Assembly (NCBI GenBank): GCA_027886175.1
Contig: JAJNNQ010000019.1
Coordinates: forward strand, 12,448,501-12,512,500
Origin: Phylloscopus collybita
Lineage: Eukaryota; Chordata; Aves; Passeriformes; Phylloscopidae
Reading direction: 5' to 3'
Length of the DNA stretch: 64,000 nucleotides
In this document: in pieces, positions 14,001 through 26,500 of the stretch
How the letters are laid out: each line of letters opens with the position of its first letter
How positions within the stretch are numbered: position 1 is the first letter of the stretch
Position numbers and translations under genes: made by a program
Notes under the pieces: generated by a model
What the model saw: only the letters and a program-made list of their open reading frames with translations
Databases searched by the model: none
Told to the model about the DNA's origin: nothing

Positions 14001-16294
14001 GGAAAAATACAAATTTGGATATTTATGTAGTGATAAAGATATTTCACTGTGTCATTGGTGTAGTATTAAGTACAGCCTATCAATATTTGATGTACAGGCT
14101 GTCATCACTTTTCTGGGTAAGGCTGTTATTCCTGGTTTTTAGCTGACAGGAAACACACAAAATTCCCACAGAAATTGAGGGTCAGCTACCCCAGGGTTTT
14201 TCTGTCTCTGTCTGTGTCACTTCTCCCCAGTGATGAGGAAAAAGGGAACAGGTTGCAGGCTGAGGAGATTTCTCAGTACCTGTCCTGGCATCACTCCCTT
14301 GCATGGGGAGCTCTGTCCCAAGGAAAGCTTTGTCTTGCAATCTCAGATTTGTGGTCAGGCAGCTCTGAAGAGGTGGAGGACAAAGTTTCTGCTACAGCAG
14401 GTAGAAAATGATCCATTACCATTCTGTGTGCCTGGCATGGGAAAGTCAGATGGCTGAGGCACATGTGGAAATAAACATCTTTTCTCAAGGATTGTAATGA
14501 CCTCGTAATGACAGTGCTGTCTGTGAACAAACATTTCACTAATGTGAAAGAGCTCCATTTTTGGCCATACATTTTTTCTGGTATATATATTCTATTTATT
14601 TGATAAAATGAGTCTTATTTGCTCACGTTTGGGGTAATGTAATTTGATCTGATAACTCCCCCCTCTCCAAAGAGTATCAGGTTTGGGTGATGCTCCCATA
14701 TATCCTGCAGAATTGTGGTTCAAGGGCTTCCCTCTCCTCTTTTGGCAGATAAAGTATTGGACGCTGATCCAACATCTTAGGAGAATGATCCTTTTCTTCC
14801 TTCACATATCTCCTCAGCTGCTGAGCAGCTGAAAAGCTGACAGAATTAAATTACATTGCTGCTGCTGCTATTAACAAAGAGTAAAGAGAAACTGTTACAT
14901 CTGGCTCCACTTCTTTGCCAGAGTCTTAATTTAATTGTTTTCTAATTTGAAGAAAACCACAAATGACAAGATGAAACTGCTAGAAATGTAAATACAAGAG
15001 TCAAATTGCTCTTGTCAGATTTCTAGTTCACAAACCGTGGTAATGTGATTCTGCATATCTGACCAACAAATAAGGGTCGCAGCCCGTGAATGCCGTTGAT
15101 TTCTCTGTCGAAATTTGCAGTCCCCTCACTGACAGTCACCAAAATGTTTTAGTTTGAAAGAGCACAGAACATGCTAGATTGGAGAAACCAGCCTGACAGC
15201 TGCAGATTTCTTCAGTGCATGCTCTAGGACAGCATTCCTTGGCAGTAAATGGGGAATTTAGATAGAGCTGGGCTGGAAAAGGTTTCATTATTTATTCTTG
15301 GCCACTTTTAAAATCATTTTCTTTCCCTCCTCCTTTTAGTCAGGTAGTGGTGAAGCATATTTGAAGAATAAATAAAGTTTCACAGACTGCTGAATGAAGG
15401 GTCATCCAATTTCTAAATGCAGGATCATAAGCCAGTAGTTACGCTGAAAATTTGAAAAAAAATTAGTACCAAAAATTACTCAAAAATTTTTCTCTAAAAA
15501 ATCTGCAAAAAGTTGCCTTCTCACGTAAGAAATTTGGAGCAAATTGTTCCCAAACAGATTGTTGGTAAAGAATAAAGTTTATCCTTTGGAAAATCCTTAT
15601 GAAGGGTGAAATCTACATTAGTTTTAAAATGGTTTGTTATGCAAAAATAAGGAATTGTCCGTTAAAAACCAGAAATGCAAACCAAATCTGCAAAGCTAAT
15701 GTTTCTTTTCCAACCGATGTCTGACACTTAGAAACAGCCACAGTCCCGAGCTCCTCTGGGCAGGTTTACAGAGTCAAACAGCAAAATCAATCACCACTAA
15801 AGGGTTCCCTGGCTGAAAGAAATCCCCAGGTAACGTGAGGACCCTTTATTCCTTTACAAATTCGCTGCAGCCTATCAGCGCTGGCAGGGGCTGGCAGAGA
15901 CTGACCCTTTGTGGGGCAGCTTTCAATGACACAGTTGGCCAAAGTGGCTGAAACTCATCCATTCCCTTTGAAGCTGCCCCATTGTGGAGCAGAACAAGCT
16001 CAGTGGGCTGATCCCGATCTGCTGCACGGGTCAGCTGCCGGGGCGCTGGGCAAGGACAGCTCGGTGGGGCTGCAATGTCATGTGCAGAGGGTCATCAAAA
16101 TGCTGCTCCTCCACTCTGCCAGGGCTGGGGGTTGTTTGCCGTGGAGCTGAGCATTGCTCGTGATGTGACTGAAACACGGGGCTGTGAGAGAGGAGCAGAG
16201 CCCTGGGGAGGCAGAGGGGAGCGCAGCCAACGAGCGCCAGTGGAAAGTGCAGCTGTCGCTGAAGAGAGGGAAGTTAAAAAGGGAAGGGGGAAGG

Positions 16295-16310
16295 AAAAAA
16301 AAAAAAAAAA
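16295..16310 (+). repeat. Poly(A) run of 16
   Basis: A pure A run at the end of a purine-rich stretch beginning near 16258. Confidence 0.9.
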
Positions 16311-17666
16311 GCCTTGACTGTCCCTCAGGGGCAGGGGCTGCTGTCGTTCCAAATGCCGACAGCTTTCCAAAGCTAAACCAAAGCTATAAAATATGAAATA
16401 TAATGAACAAAAGTTGGCACCCACCCATGTGTAGCTGTCAACCTAATAAAAACAAAATTATCTGGCAGCTGGCACTTAGGTGCTGGGAGATGCCAGCTCT
16501 GGACTCCTGCAGAATAGGTCTTGCCTTTGCCTTCTACTTCTGGGTGTTTGCTAGATTTTAAAATGTGCACCAGAGGGTGAGGAGAGTCATCTCCATGCTA
16601 AGGCTGACCTTGTTCATCAAAGGGAGCATCTCTAAACTGTGTGTCCTTCACATTTCCCTGCTTAGAGAGGACAAATGGAAAGGGAGTGTTGGAGGCTAGA
16701 TGTTAGTTACTGTGTTCTGGTTCCACTTCCCCCATCATTTATTTGTTAAGAACCAGACTTAATTAAGCTGTTGAACTGGCCACAGTGACTGGAACTTACT
16801 TACTTTTTATGGGGCCAATTGGCAGATTTGGTGGCAAAATTCTGGCAAAGAACATAACCCCAAATCAGACTGCAGATGATTTTCGATAGAAAATCTCAAA
16901 AACAAAAACAAGATATTATGAAAACATCTAAGAGTCATCCAGAGAGGGACTCAAGGGGAAAGGGAGTGACCAGTCTTTCCCTGTACCAGTGTTAGGGCAT
17001 GCATAGATTCTTTCTATATTAATAATTAAATCTGTGCATTTACAGGGATTAGTAGGTCAAAACAGCTGTTGGTGAGAGCCCTCCATCTCCAGTCTTTGAG
17101 AGTCAGGGGTTAGATTTGACTGGATTAGGTGTCATCACATGACATCTGGTGTGAATGGTCTGATGGACCAGGCACTGATCTGAACTTGATGTTCCACAAG
17201 AATTTGAGGGACATTTGGTGTTCCCCTGGACTGGAGCATCTCATGTAGTCTGCCCCAAACCACATCTCATGGTGTGGAGGAACCCCTCAGTGACTGAAAG
17301 CAGTGCAGGGCAGGTGAAGATGAGCAAGGATTCCCTTTGGGGCCTGCACCAGGCTGAAACGTGAGCACAGACAAAATCAGGGTCTGCACGACACTTAGAG
17401 CAAAGAAGATTTTTAAGAGCAGCGTGTGCCATTTGGGAAGCAATCAGGCTGAGACACTGGTTTTTAGCTTCACTGAGGAGTCTGGCTTCCCAGCTCTGGC
17501 TGAGGCAGGCTGCTTTCCAAGCTGACACCAGCAGAGCAAGGTACCATGTGTGGGAGGAATCGTGGCAAATCCAGGCCTTTAATTCCAATGCAATTCTAAG
17601 ATATTATACCTGCTTTGCGCCCCCTCACTCCAGGAATAAATAGCTGCCTACAATTGCATTGCAGGC

Positions 17667-17687
17667 TTTTTTTTTTTTTTTTTTTTT
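17667..17687 (+). repeat. Poly(T) run of 21
   Basis: A pure T homopolymer. Confidence 0.92.
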
Positions 17688-19965
17688 ACATTTTCTCTGA
17701 AAACTGTTCCTCATTACAAAGAGTCTAGTTTGAGCATGTCTCACTCTTCACAAATTGCTGGGTGGACTCTTCTGTGAATCTCCCCCTCTGCAGGTTAGAA
17801 AGTATTTGTTCGTTTTTATGAAGGGTGGCCTCTTGATATTTAGTGCAAACAGTCCATCCCTCAGGCACCTGACACTCATGGCAGACAGAGAAGGCTTTTG
17901 GTAAATGGCAGTGCCCTGCAGAGTGGAGGGAGCACTTGGTTACAGGCATGTGAGGGCACAGAGTGGAGCTTTTCCATGGCAGAGACAGCACCTTTGTGGC
18001 TGGATGCAGCCTCCTCTGCTTGTTTGGCCATGCTTTAAGGGTCTGGGACTTGCTCCTTTTTTATCAAAATAGGTTTCTTCTCAGCTGCTGTGAATTTGTC
18101 AACCATCCCCTCCCAGCTTTCCGTGGCACTGAGTGAGTCTGTACCACTCATCCCACACAGGCTGATGGGCTCTGATGGTGATGGGGGCAACAGGACTTCC
18201 ACCAGAAAAGCTTAATCCTGTGCACATTAGTTGTGTAGATCATCACAGTAAAAATAAAACCAGTTCTCTGCTGACAGAATTTGAGAGGATCTCCTGTTGT
18301 TGTTGTGTACTACAATATTTGCACTCAAGTCTTCCCAGTGAAGGGAATTCTGTGAACAGGCACTTACACATGTAGGGCTCGTCTCTTAAATCTGGGGTAA
18401 ATATGGCACTCAGAGAGCAGCCATGAATTACTGCTCCCCTCTCCTCTGAGACACATCCCCCATGTGCACATCCAGACAAGCACATGTAACCCCATCTAGC
18501 TATTTAGGAACATTTGCATGACCCCAGAGGTCTTCATGGCTGAAAGGAAATTTTCATTATGAGTGATCTATGTAGAGACACAATTGTCATAGCCAGCCTC
18601 CTAATGGTTAGCTGCAATACACGTAGATAGGTGTGCTATGCATTGTTTATCTGGCTCTTATGTGTAATTAAGGTTGTTGTAGAAAGATTTGCTTCCAATT
18701 CCCTTTGCCTGTGGGTCTGGGGAATGTCTGCTGAGATCCTGCTTCGTGTCACTCATTGCAGTGGGAAGGCTGCTGGAGTTTGCTCTTGTGTATCAATTAT
18801 ATATCTTGTGTCAAGATAATAAAGGAGCAAAAATGGAAGTGTTTGTATAGCAAACACGAAGATCCAAGTGAAGATACAAGGCCAGTTAATCTGGGTTTTA
18901 AACCATGGATCTTTTTTACTCACTGGGGTTTTAAACAGTAGCCATGTAACTCCTTTCTTCTGACACCTGAGATAACCTAATTTTTTCACAAAAGATATGA
19001 TGCAAACCCCAGTGAAGGGAATTTCAACCTGGATATCAGATACAAAATATTGCCAGCGAGGGTGACCAACCATTAAAACCTGCTCCCATGAGATGCAGGA
19101 GACATTGCTCCTATGAGGTGCCAGTCTTATTTCAGACATTTAAAAACTGTGTTCATGCTAAGATAGTCATCCAGCATCCCAAAAAGGTTAGTGTTGAGAC
19201 AGACACCACCAGAGTCAGTACAGCCAAGCTGTCCTGAGATGCACTGAAATTATTGCAGAAGCACCTGCTTTTCTCCACAGACTGCTGCAGGAGACTTAAG
19301 GAGTGATTTAGACCAGATAGTTGACTTCTAGAGAGCTGCATTTATGTTATGTTGTCTTGCCCTTCAAGGCTTTCCAAGACATGCTTTGACTGCAGCCCTG
19401 GTTTCCTGGTTGAGACGCCTGAGTCACTGCAAACTGTGGGGAGTGCACTGCAGGACATGAGCCTGGATAACAGCTTGGATAACCTCAATGGTCCCTTTTT
19501 CCTTTAAAATCTCAGATTGGAAGACCTGGGCTGCAGTGCAGAGTTTGCACATCTCATTGAACAAGTCAGAAGTGAGAGAGCAGACGTGTGATGCACAGAG
19601 GTGCTGTCTAAAGCTGCAGATGCTTTTCCAGACAGGAGATGTGCAGATGGGGAGAGCTCAAACAATAGACCATTCAGGAAGGTCTCTCTGGGACAGCTCA
19701 TGGCTTGTTTTGCCTGCAGAATCTCCTTTGGAAAAGATAGTCTTTCTTCACTCTTGAGAGATTGAGACAGAGTAATGTCACTAAAACAATGCCTCAGAAA
19801 GGCCTTCTAGGGAGGTTCCTCTTTAGTATTATTTGAAATGTTAGAAGACCAAATTTTTGTGTGTGTTTTTGTTCTAATGATACATTCTTGCAAGGATTCA
19901 ATCTGTCATCAGAGGGTGTATGAAATTCCCTCTGACAATTATGGGGGTTCCACCCATAGATCAAA

Positions 19966-20085
19966 AAAAAAAAAAAGAAAGAAAAGGGAGAAAGAAAGGG
20001 AGAAAGGGAGAGGGAGAGGGAGAGAGAGAAAGAGAGAAGGGGAGAGAGAAAGAAAGAGAGAGAGAAAGAGAAAGAGAGAGAGGAA
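19966..20085 (+). repeat. Degenerate GA-rich lead-in to the pentanucleotide array
   Basis: About 120 bases contain almost only A and G, in mixed GAAA, GAGA and GGGAGA units. They precede the perfect array and probably represent an older, decayed part of the same purine tract. Confidence 0.85.
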
Positions 20086-20395
20086 GGGAAGGGAAGGGAA
20101 GGGAAGGGAAGGGAAGGGAAGGGAAGGGAAGGGAAGGGAAGGGAAGGGAAGGGAAGGGAAGGGAAGGGAAGGGAAGGGAAGGGAAGGGAAGGGAAGGGAA
20201 GGGAAGGGAAGGGAAGGGAAGGGAAGGGAAGGGAAGGGAAGGGAAGGGAAGGGAAGGGAAGGGAAGGGAAGGGAAGGGAAGGGAAGGGAAGGGAAGGGAA
20301 GGGAAGGGAAGGGAAGGGAAGGGAAGGGAAGGGAAGGGAAGGGAAGGGAAGGGAAGGGAAGGGAAGGGAAGGGAAGGGAAGGGAAGGGAAGGGAA
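20086..20395 (+). repeat. Perfect (GGGAA)62 pentanucleotide array
   Basis: Sixty-two uninterrupted GGGAA units (310 bases) make one strand pure purine. Every unit supplies a GGG run separated by two adenines, so the strand can in principle fold into many alternative G-quadruplexes. The homopurine-homopyrimidine mirror symmetry also permits triplex DNA. Long frames reading EGKGR repeats or the antisense FPSLP repeats are by-products of the five-base period and are not genes. The true copy number may differ from the assembled one. Confidence 0.97.
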
Positions 20396-20515
20396 GAGAA
20401 GAGAAGGGAAGAGAAGAGAAGAGAAGAGAAGAGAAGAGAAGAGAAGAGAAGAGAAGAGAAGAGAAGAGAAGAGAAGAGAAGAGAAGAGAAGAGAAGAGAA
20501 GAGAAGAGAAGAGAA
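20396..20515 (+). repeat. (GAGAA)n array, 24 units, one of them GGGAA
   Basis: Directly after the GGGAA block come 24 pentamers of GAGAA, except for one GGGAA at 20406-20410. The register is unbroken across the boundary, so this is the same array with a fixed G-to-A variant at position two of the unit. Confidence 0.96.
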
Positions 20516-20518
20516 GAG

Positions 20519-23500
20519 CTCCCTGTCCACCAGCAGCCCCAAGCCCCACATTTGCTCTGTGCCAAGGGCTGCACAGCATGGAAGTTGCAGTGATCCTTCC
20601 CATCAGAAATCAGGATTGTTGGCTGGGAAGGGCTCAGCAGATTTCGCAGATTTTTCGGTTTGGGGTGGAACTCCTGCTGCCGGGTCACCCGTGGAGGAGG
20701 CTTCTGCCTCCTCCTCCTCCTCCTCACCCCCTCCGTGCCCAGCTCCAGCCCAGTGGATCCCTGGCTCTGTTGCCACCAGCAGCACCGGGAATGTTTCCTC
20801 TCTCCGGGTGCAGCCGGCTGTGCTCGGTGCCAGAGCTCTTTGGAAGGAAATCATTCCGAGTCAGCCTAATGCCATAACAAGCTCTGCAACAGCTGCAGCA
20901 GTGATATGCTGGCAAGCTGTGTTGACCTTTTAAAATGAATAAAGAATGACTATTTCCACAGTACATATAACTCTTGTCCCAAACCCTATCTGTGTGCCCA
21001 GACAGCACAGGCATGCTGCTGAATTTGCAAGGAAGCTTTTTTTTTTTTTATTTTTCCCTATCTTTTTTTTAAATTTTTTTTAATGTCAAATTTTATCAAA
21101 GCCTGTAAAATTATTTTACAAAGGTTAATCCTCTGAAGTTTAAAGTCAAAATATCCCATTCTAGAAGATGGCAAACAGGCTCTGAGAGGTTAAGGAATTT
21201 TGTAGTGATCATATAGTGCACTTGTTAAAGGCATGAGAATAAAACCTGGAACTTTCAGGTCTCAGTTCCCTGTTAATCCTAGCTCCATCCTTTAAAGAAA
21301 TGTGTAATTGAAGAAACAGGGTGTGTATACAGTGATCTTTTCCAGCAGTCTGCAGTCTAGAGATTTCCCAAGCCAGAGAATCTGAAACCCAAATCTTGTT
21401 TACTGGCCACTTAACGATCTCCTCCACATGTTTGCCTTTCATCCAACACCTATTGCTGCCTTATAAGCCGGGATGGAGGTCAGATGTTTGGAGATCTTCA
21501 CAGCTGGAAATCTGGCACCATCCCTTGGAGAAGAGAGACTGTCCTGAAAAAATCCACTTATAAAAGGATGTATCATAATTTAGTGGAGGCTAACTTGTTT
21601 TTTGCCAGGCTCCTGGCTGTCAACTCACTTAGAGAGTTTTTGAAGGTCCTCAGACCTTCCACAAATTTTTCAATTAGAAATTTTGAAAATTCATTTAAAG
21701 TTAAAAAAAAGGCCAAATACCGACCTAGACTTTTCATTAGTGAGCTCTCATGGATGAGAGCAAACTGAGCACCCTCCTTTCTACACCAGTGGCTCTGGTT
21801 CAGATATCTGGAAACCCAGCTGATATTTTCTGATGGGTCAGAAGCTTCCTGTATGACCTAAAGAAAAAAAAAAAATATATGTGTGCCTCAGTTACCCTTG
21901 AGAAAAAAGGAGACAACAGCCCTCAGATCATGGCAAAGACAGTGGGACACTCAAATTCTGGAGCCACACCAATGGCCTTGGGTATGTATTGAATTTTAGC
22001 TGTTTCAGTGATGCAGTAGGAAAAATTCACCTATTGATCCAAAGCTTAAGAGACACCAAGTTTATGGGAAATAAATATATTTCCATTGGTGTGATTTCAT
22101 ACTACACCCACATTCAAAAACCATTGGTGAAATTGTTACAGCTGCATTGTCAGGAATGTGAATTTACTGAAACTGCTGTTTTCTTGCTGGAAAGAGGGCT
22201 AGCTTAGCAAAGTTTTCATCACTGCATAGTTTTTGAAATGTTCCAGATTTATCCAAATGCTTCCTTTTAATATTTTCCGAATTAATTTTATTCTGTCTTT
22301 TTTTTTGGAAAAAAAAAAAGTCACTCAATGCCTACAAAAATAGTCATAATTAAATTAAGCATTTTAAAAGTATTTGAGAGAAATTTTTTTGCTTAGCCTG
22401 TGCTGTGTCTCCCACTCACAGCAATTTTCATATTGGACTTTCATCTCAGTTCAGGATACAGCCTTTTTTCTAAAACAGTGACTATCTTCATGGACCAAAA
22501 AAAAAAAAAATTCCCACCCAAAGCTAATGTGCACAAAAGGCCACAAAAGCATTTCTTTAAAATGAAGATGCATTAAAACCAAGGCTGTTGTCAATGAATC
22601 ATGAAAGTGGGCTCGCTGGTTGAAGTTTCCTTAATTTTCTAGGAAAACTCTGGTTTTCTACCTCACCCTGCACAGGCGAGCAGCGTAGGCTGGAGACATC
22701 GTGGTCCATATGGAGAGGAATGTTGAACCCAAGCCAGATGTTTGTAAACGTTAACTTTGAAATGTGGCACAATACCACAAGCTGTCAAGTTGTGTAAAAG
22801 CTTAAGCAAAGACAAAAACAGAACGTAATATTTACCAGATGAGATTTCTCTGTAATCTTGTTGGAATTTTGGGAGTATCCAACTTTCATGGATTTTGAAA
22901 CGAGCCCTGTATCATTTTTTTCCCCCTTTTTCTCTCTCTCTTTTATGAAGAGGGATAAGGGAAAACCCATGCTAATAAAAAGGAAACATTTTACATGGGC
23001 AAACAATGGACTTAGAATGTCCTTGGGCAATTTCAGATGGGTATATATTTTCTTGAAGACTGTATCCCATGAAAGATGCACATTTTTGGCATCATATTTA
23101 AAGACTTTTTCCTGAAAAAAAATCTATTTCTGGAACAATTTTCTAAATTGGTAGTAAGTAGGACAATACCATAGTATTAACAACATTTTTCATAATGCCT
23201 GAATTATTGCAGTAACATATGTCAGAACAGTGCAAAGCCATCCAACATATTTTACATCTTTTGCCAAAAATAATTTAATTCGTCCATATAAAAAAAGATG
23301 AGTAAAATATTTCACTACTTGAATTAAAGACATACAACTCAATCCAGAAATAAAATACTAACTCAGGCAGGCTAAGGTGACATATTTTGCTCTCTGCTGA
23401 GAAAATTCTTATCCTCTTTCACCTTCCTGCTTTTAATTTTTTATTTCCACCCCCAATATTTTCCCATTCCTGTTTTCTACAGCACCAGGATGGGTTCCTA

Positions 23501-26500
23501 TTAGACCTCTTCTCTCAGTTATAAAAAAATAAAGGCCTGTCTGTAGATGTGACCCCAGGGCTTTTCACACTGCTCACCCAGCCCAAGAGGAGCAGACTCA
23601 GCCCAATGAGGAATTGCTGAGACCTCACCTGGGAGCAGAGGTGGATTATGAGGACACCATTCCCCACCCAACTGGGACATTGCTGCCTCTGAGTCTCAAA
23701 TTAGAAGTGTCTGGGGGACAACAACCAGTTTCTGCCATGGCTCAGCTGGCAGAAGACCAAGCAGGGATTCTGTCCAGCTGGCAGAATTTGTTGCAGCCAC
23801 TGGGCTGCTCAGCATCACCCTGGATGGGCTTGGCAGGGACCTTGCTGCAGAATCTGGGATTTCTCCAGTGTTTTGACACACCTCCCTGGGACTTGGGTTT
23901 GCTGTGAGAGAGATGCACAGCATATATGTTGTGGTGGTGAAGAAAATATTTGTTGAAAGAGTGGTTGAATTGGCGCCAGCAGTTCTGACTTTTTCAAAAT
24001 ATCCCCAAGATCCAAAAATAGCAAATGCACAAATCTGCAGAGAATGATGGGCTATTTTGAGGGTTATGTTGGATCCGGTTCCCAGCATCAAGGAAGAGAG
24101 AGCAGGGCATTCTGTTGGATTTCTGCTAAAACATGGCTGGGAACAGTGATTTGTATCACTTTATACTCACCAGAGTCATAGAGATTGTTGTTTGTGTTGC
24201 TTTGTTTTGCTGTTTGTGCCAACAGCAATTGAATTTAAGGACTTCATTTTCCAGGAAGTCTCCATCCAGTTACTGACTCGATGTGCTCATCATTCAGTGC
24301 TCAAACAATAGAATGTGACTGTACAAATAGTGTTTGTGTGCACAAATCAAGTAATTAGCATGTTAGTTAATTTGCATTGCAAATTGAGCACCAAACTTTC
24401 AGTCCTTGGCTCTTGTTAAGGCTATAAGAAAGAGGAGAAGAAAGAAATACATAAATATTGAGATTTTCTCTTCTGAATGTTGTAAAACACAGCTATTGAT
24501 ATCTATCCAAGTGTATTTAATTGCAGGGAAAATACAGTTTATGGGTATATATTCTTACTGATCCACTTCAGGCAGACAGGCCAAAGTTAGATGGCAAACT
24601 TAGGCATGAGGTAAACATAAGAACAAGTCTGTCTCCAGGTTGTTTATCCAAAATACATAAATTAGATCTCTGAAACAGCCAGAAGTACATATGCTGTGAT
24701 GACTTTTTCTCTTACCACTGCGTAGAACCAATACTGAACTACAAAAAGCTTCCCAGCTCCCTCCCCTTCCCCCATCTCCTTGAGCATCAGGATGCTGTGA
24801 GATCAACTAACAGCTCAGGAGGTTTTTCAGTACGTGACTGCGGGCACAAAGATCTCCCTCATTCTGAGTAAACAGTAGCTCCCATTTTCCCCAGTAGCTG
24901 CTGGTTGGAGGTTGTGATGAGAGTTCCCACACGGCTACCCCCTCAAGTTCCTGGGTAAGATTTCAGCTGGAATAGTTTCCTCCTGATGGAGCAGGGCCCT
25001 TTATTCAAATGTTTTTCACTTGATTCCTTTCCGCCCAGTGGGACTTCCACAAGCAAAATTCTTGTGGGACTGCAGCTTGTCTGCCTGGAAAAATGAGTAT
25101 TAGCTAAATGATTAGTTAGTCATCTGTGATCAACTCCCCTTATTTTCAGTAAAATAACTCCTGGAAACTCTCTAATTCTAGGAAAGGATTAGGATCATCT
25201 TTTCTGGCTGTGCTCAAGGAACAGATTGGATCAAATTCATGTATCACTCACTTCAATATCCATAATCCCAGATATTTTCACGGGGAGTTGGGGAATCCCT
25301 GGTGTCTGCAGATGCTGTCCACTTTCTACCAAGAACACCTGAGGACTTCTAAGTCCCAAGTAGGTAAAAATGGGCAGAAAACACAAACCAGGAAGTTCAG
25401 CCTCCCTTCTGGAAGCTTTTTCTTTTTAAATTACTTCATTAGCACTCATTATCTATTCCTGCTGATGGATGGAAGTGTCTGTCTTGTTAATGAGAAGCCA
25501 GAGATAAATGTCCAAAATCCCTGTGTTTTGAAAGTGGGCATGCTGGCTCGTATGGCTGCTATAGGTACAAAGTTGGAAGAGAAATGTTAGAGCTCAGTGA
25601 AGAATTTGGGTGTTGTTTCCCTTTGAATAAAGGCTTTCATTCATCTCAAGGTGAGCTAATTCAGGTTGTGCTAAAAGGATGTATAGAAGGACACTGCAGA
25701 TGGGGAGTGAGGTGGAAGGAGTGCTGTACTAATGCCTTTAAAATCACTTTCTACAAAGTAGGTTGTTAATTTAGACTTGTTTTCTTCTTTCTTTCTTCTT
25801 TCTTCTTGATATTTTTCAACAGAACACTGGGACAGAAGATGCATGAGATGTAATAATTACCCATCAAGACTTGACTTTTAGAAAAAAAAAAAGGAGAAGC
25901 AGCAATCTGAAAACAGAAATAGAAGTTGTGAGGAAAGGGAGGAAAATAGGAAATGTAATTCATTTATTCAATGCTGGTATTAAGGGAAAGCCAAGGTTAA
26001 AAAGAGTGGAAAAAAAAGTATGTCTTTGCAAAGCTCTAATAGATATGCCAGATCCTCTCTTTTGCTTTCAGCAATTGTGGTGCATATTGTTGGCAATGGT
26101 TCAAAGAAATGAAGTGCTCGTTCCCTGGGAATTGTCTTTCACACAAAAAAAGTAATTAGGGGAATAAAAGAATATGATGTATTAGAAAATGGGAGCCATA
26201 ACAAACTACCAAGTAAGCTGCCATGGCTAATTCTTCTTAACATTCTTTTAACCACTCTCAAACTTGCAACTGCATCCCAAACATCTCACATTTTCTATCT
26301 CGTCGAAAAATTCTGTCTGGCCCATCTGATGAGGGCAGGGATGTCAAACATCTGAGTGCGTATTGTGTGTCCTAGTGACAAATATGTTCCCTTGGTGTAG
26401 GAAAAGGGCCAGAAGGTACAAAGGGAGAGAGAGTAATCTATTTATAACTTTTACAATGCCTTGTAAGAGGAGATCTTGGGAACTCTTCTCCTGGGGTGGC

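Larger units (their letters stand above)
7511..19965. other. Intergenic DNA, no gene supported
   Basis: Mostly AT-rich single-copy-looking sequence. The largest frames (about 131 codons at 7859-8254 minus and 122 at 8223-8591 minus) overlap others on the opposite strand and show no family signature. Small CpG-containing patches at about 8160-8205 and 15990-16250 are too short and sparse to call CpG islands. Confidence 0.7.

Noticed and set aside
19966..20515. Regular array considered as CRISPR or satellite DNA
   Set aside because: The unit is five bases without spacers and the host is a vertebrate; it is a microsatellite-type array.
19794..20933. Very long open frames (up to 337 codons) on both strands with EGKGR or FPSLP repeats
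   Set aside because: A pentanucleotide repeat without stops gives open frames in several phases and on both strands at once. They have no unique-sequence domain.
23696..24091. 131-codon minus-strand frame considered as a possible pseudogene
   Set aside because: No similarity to any protein family I know and no flanking exon-like structure.
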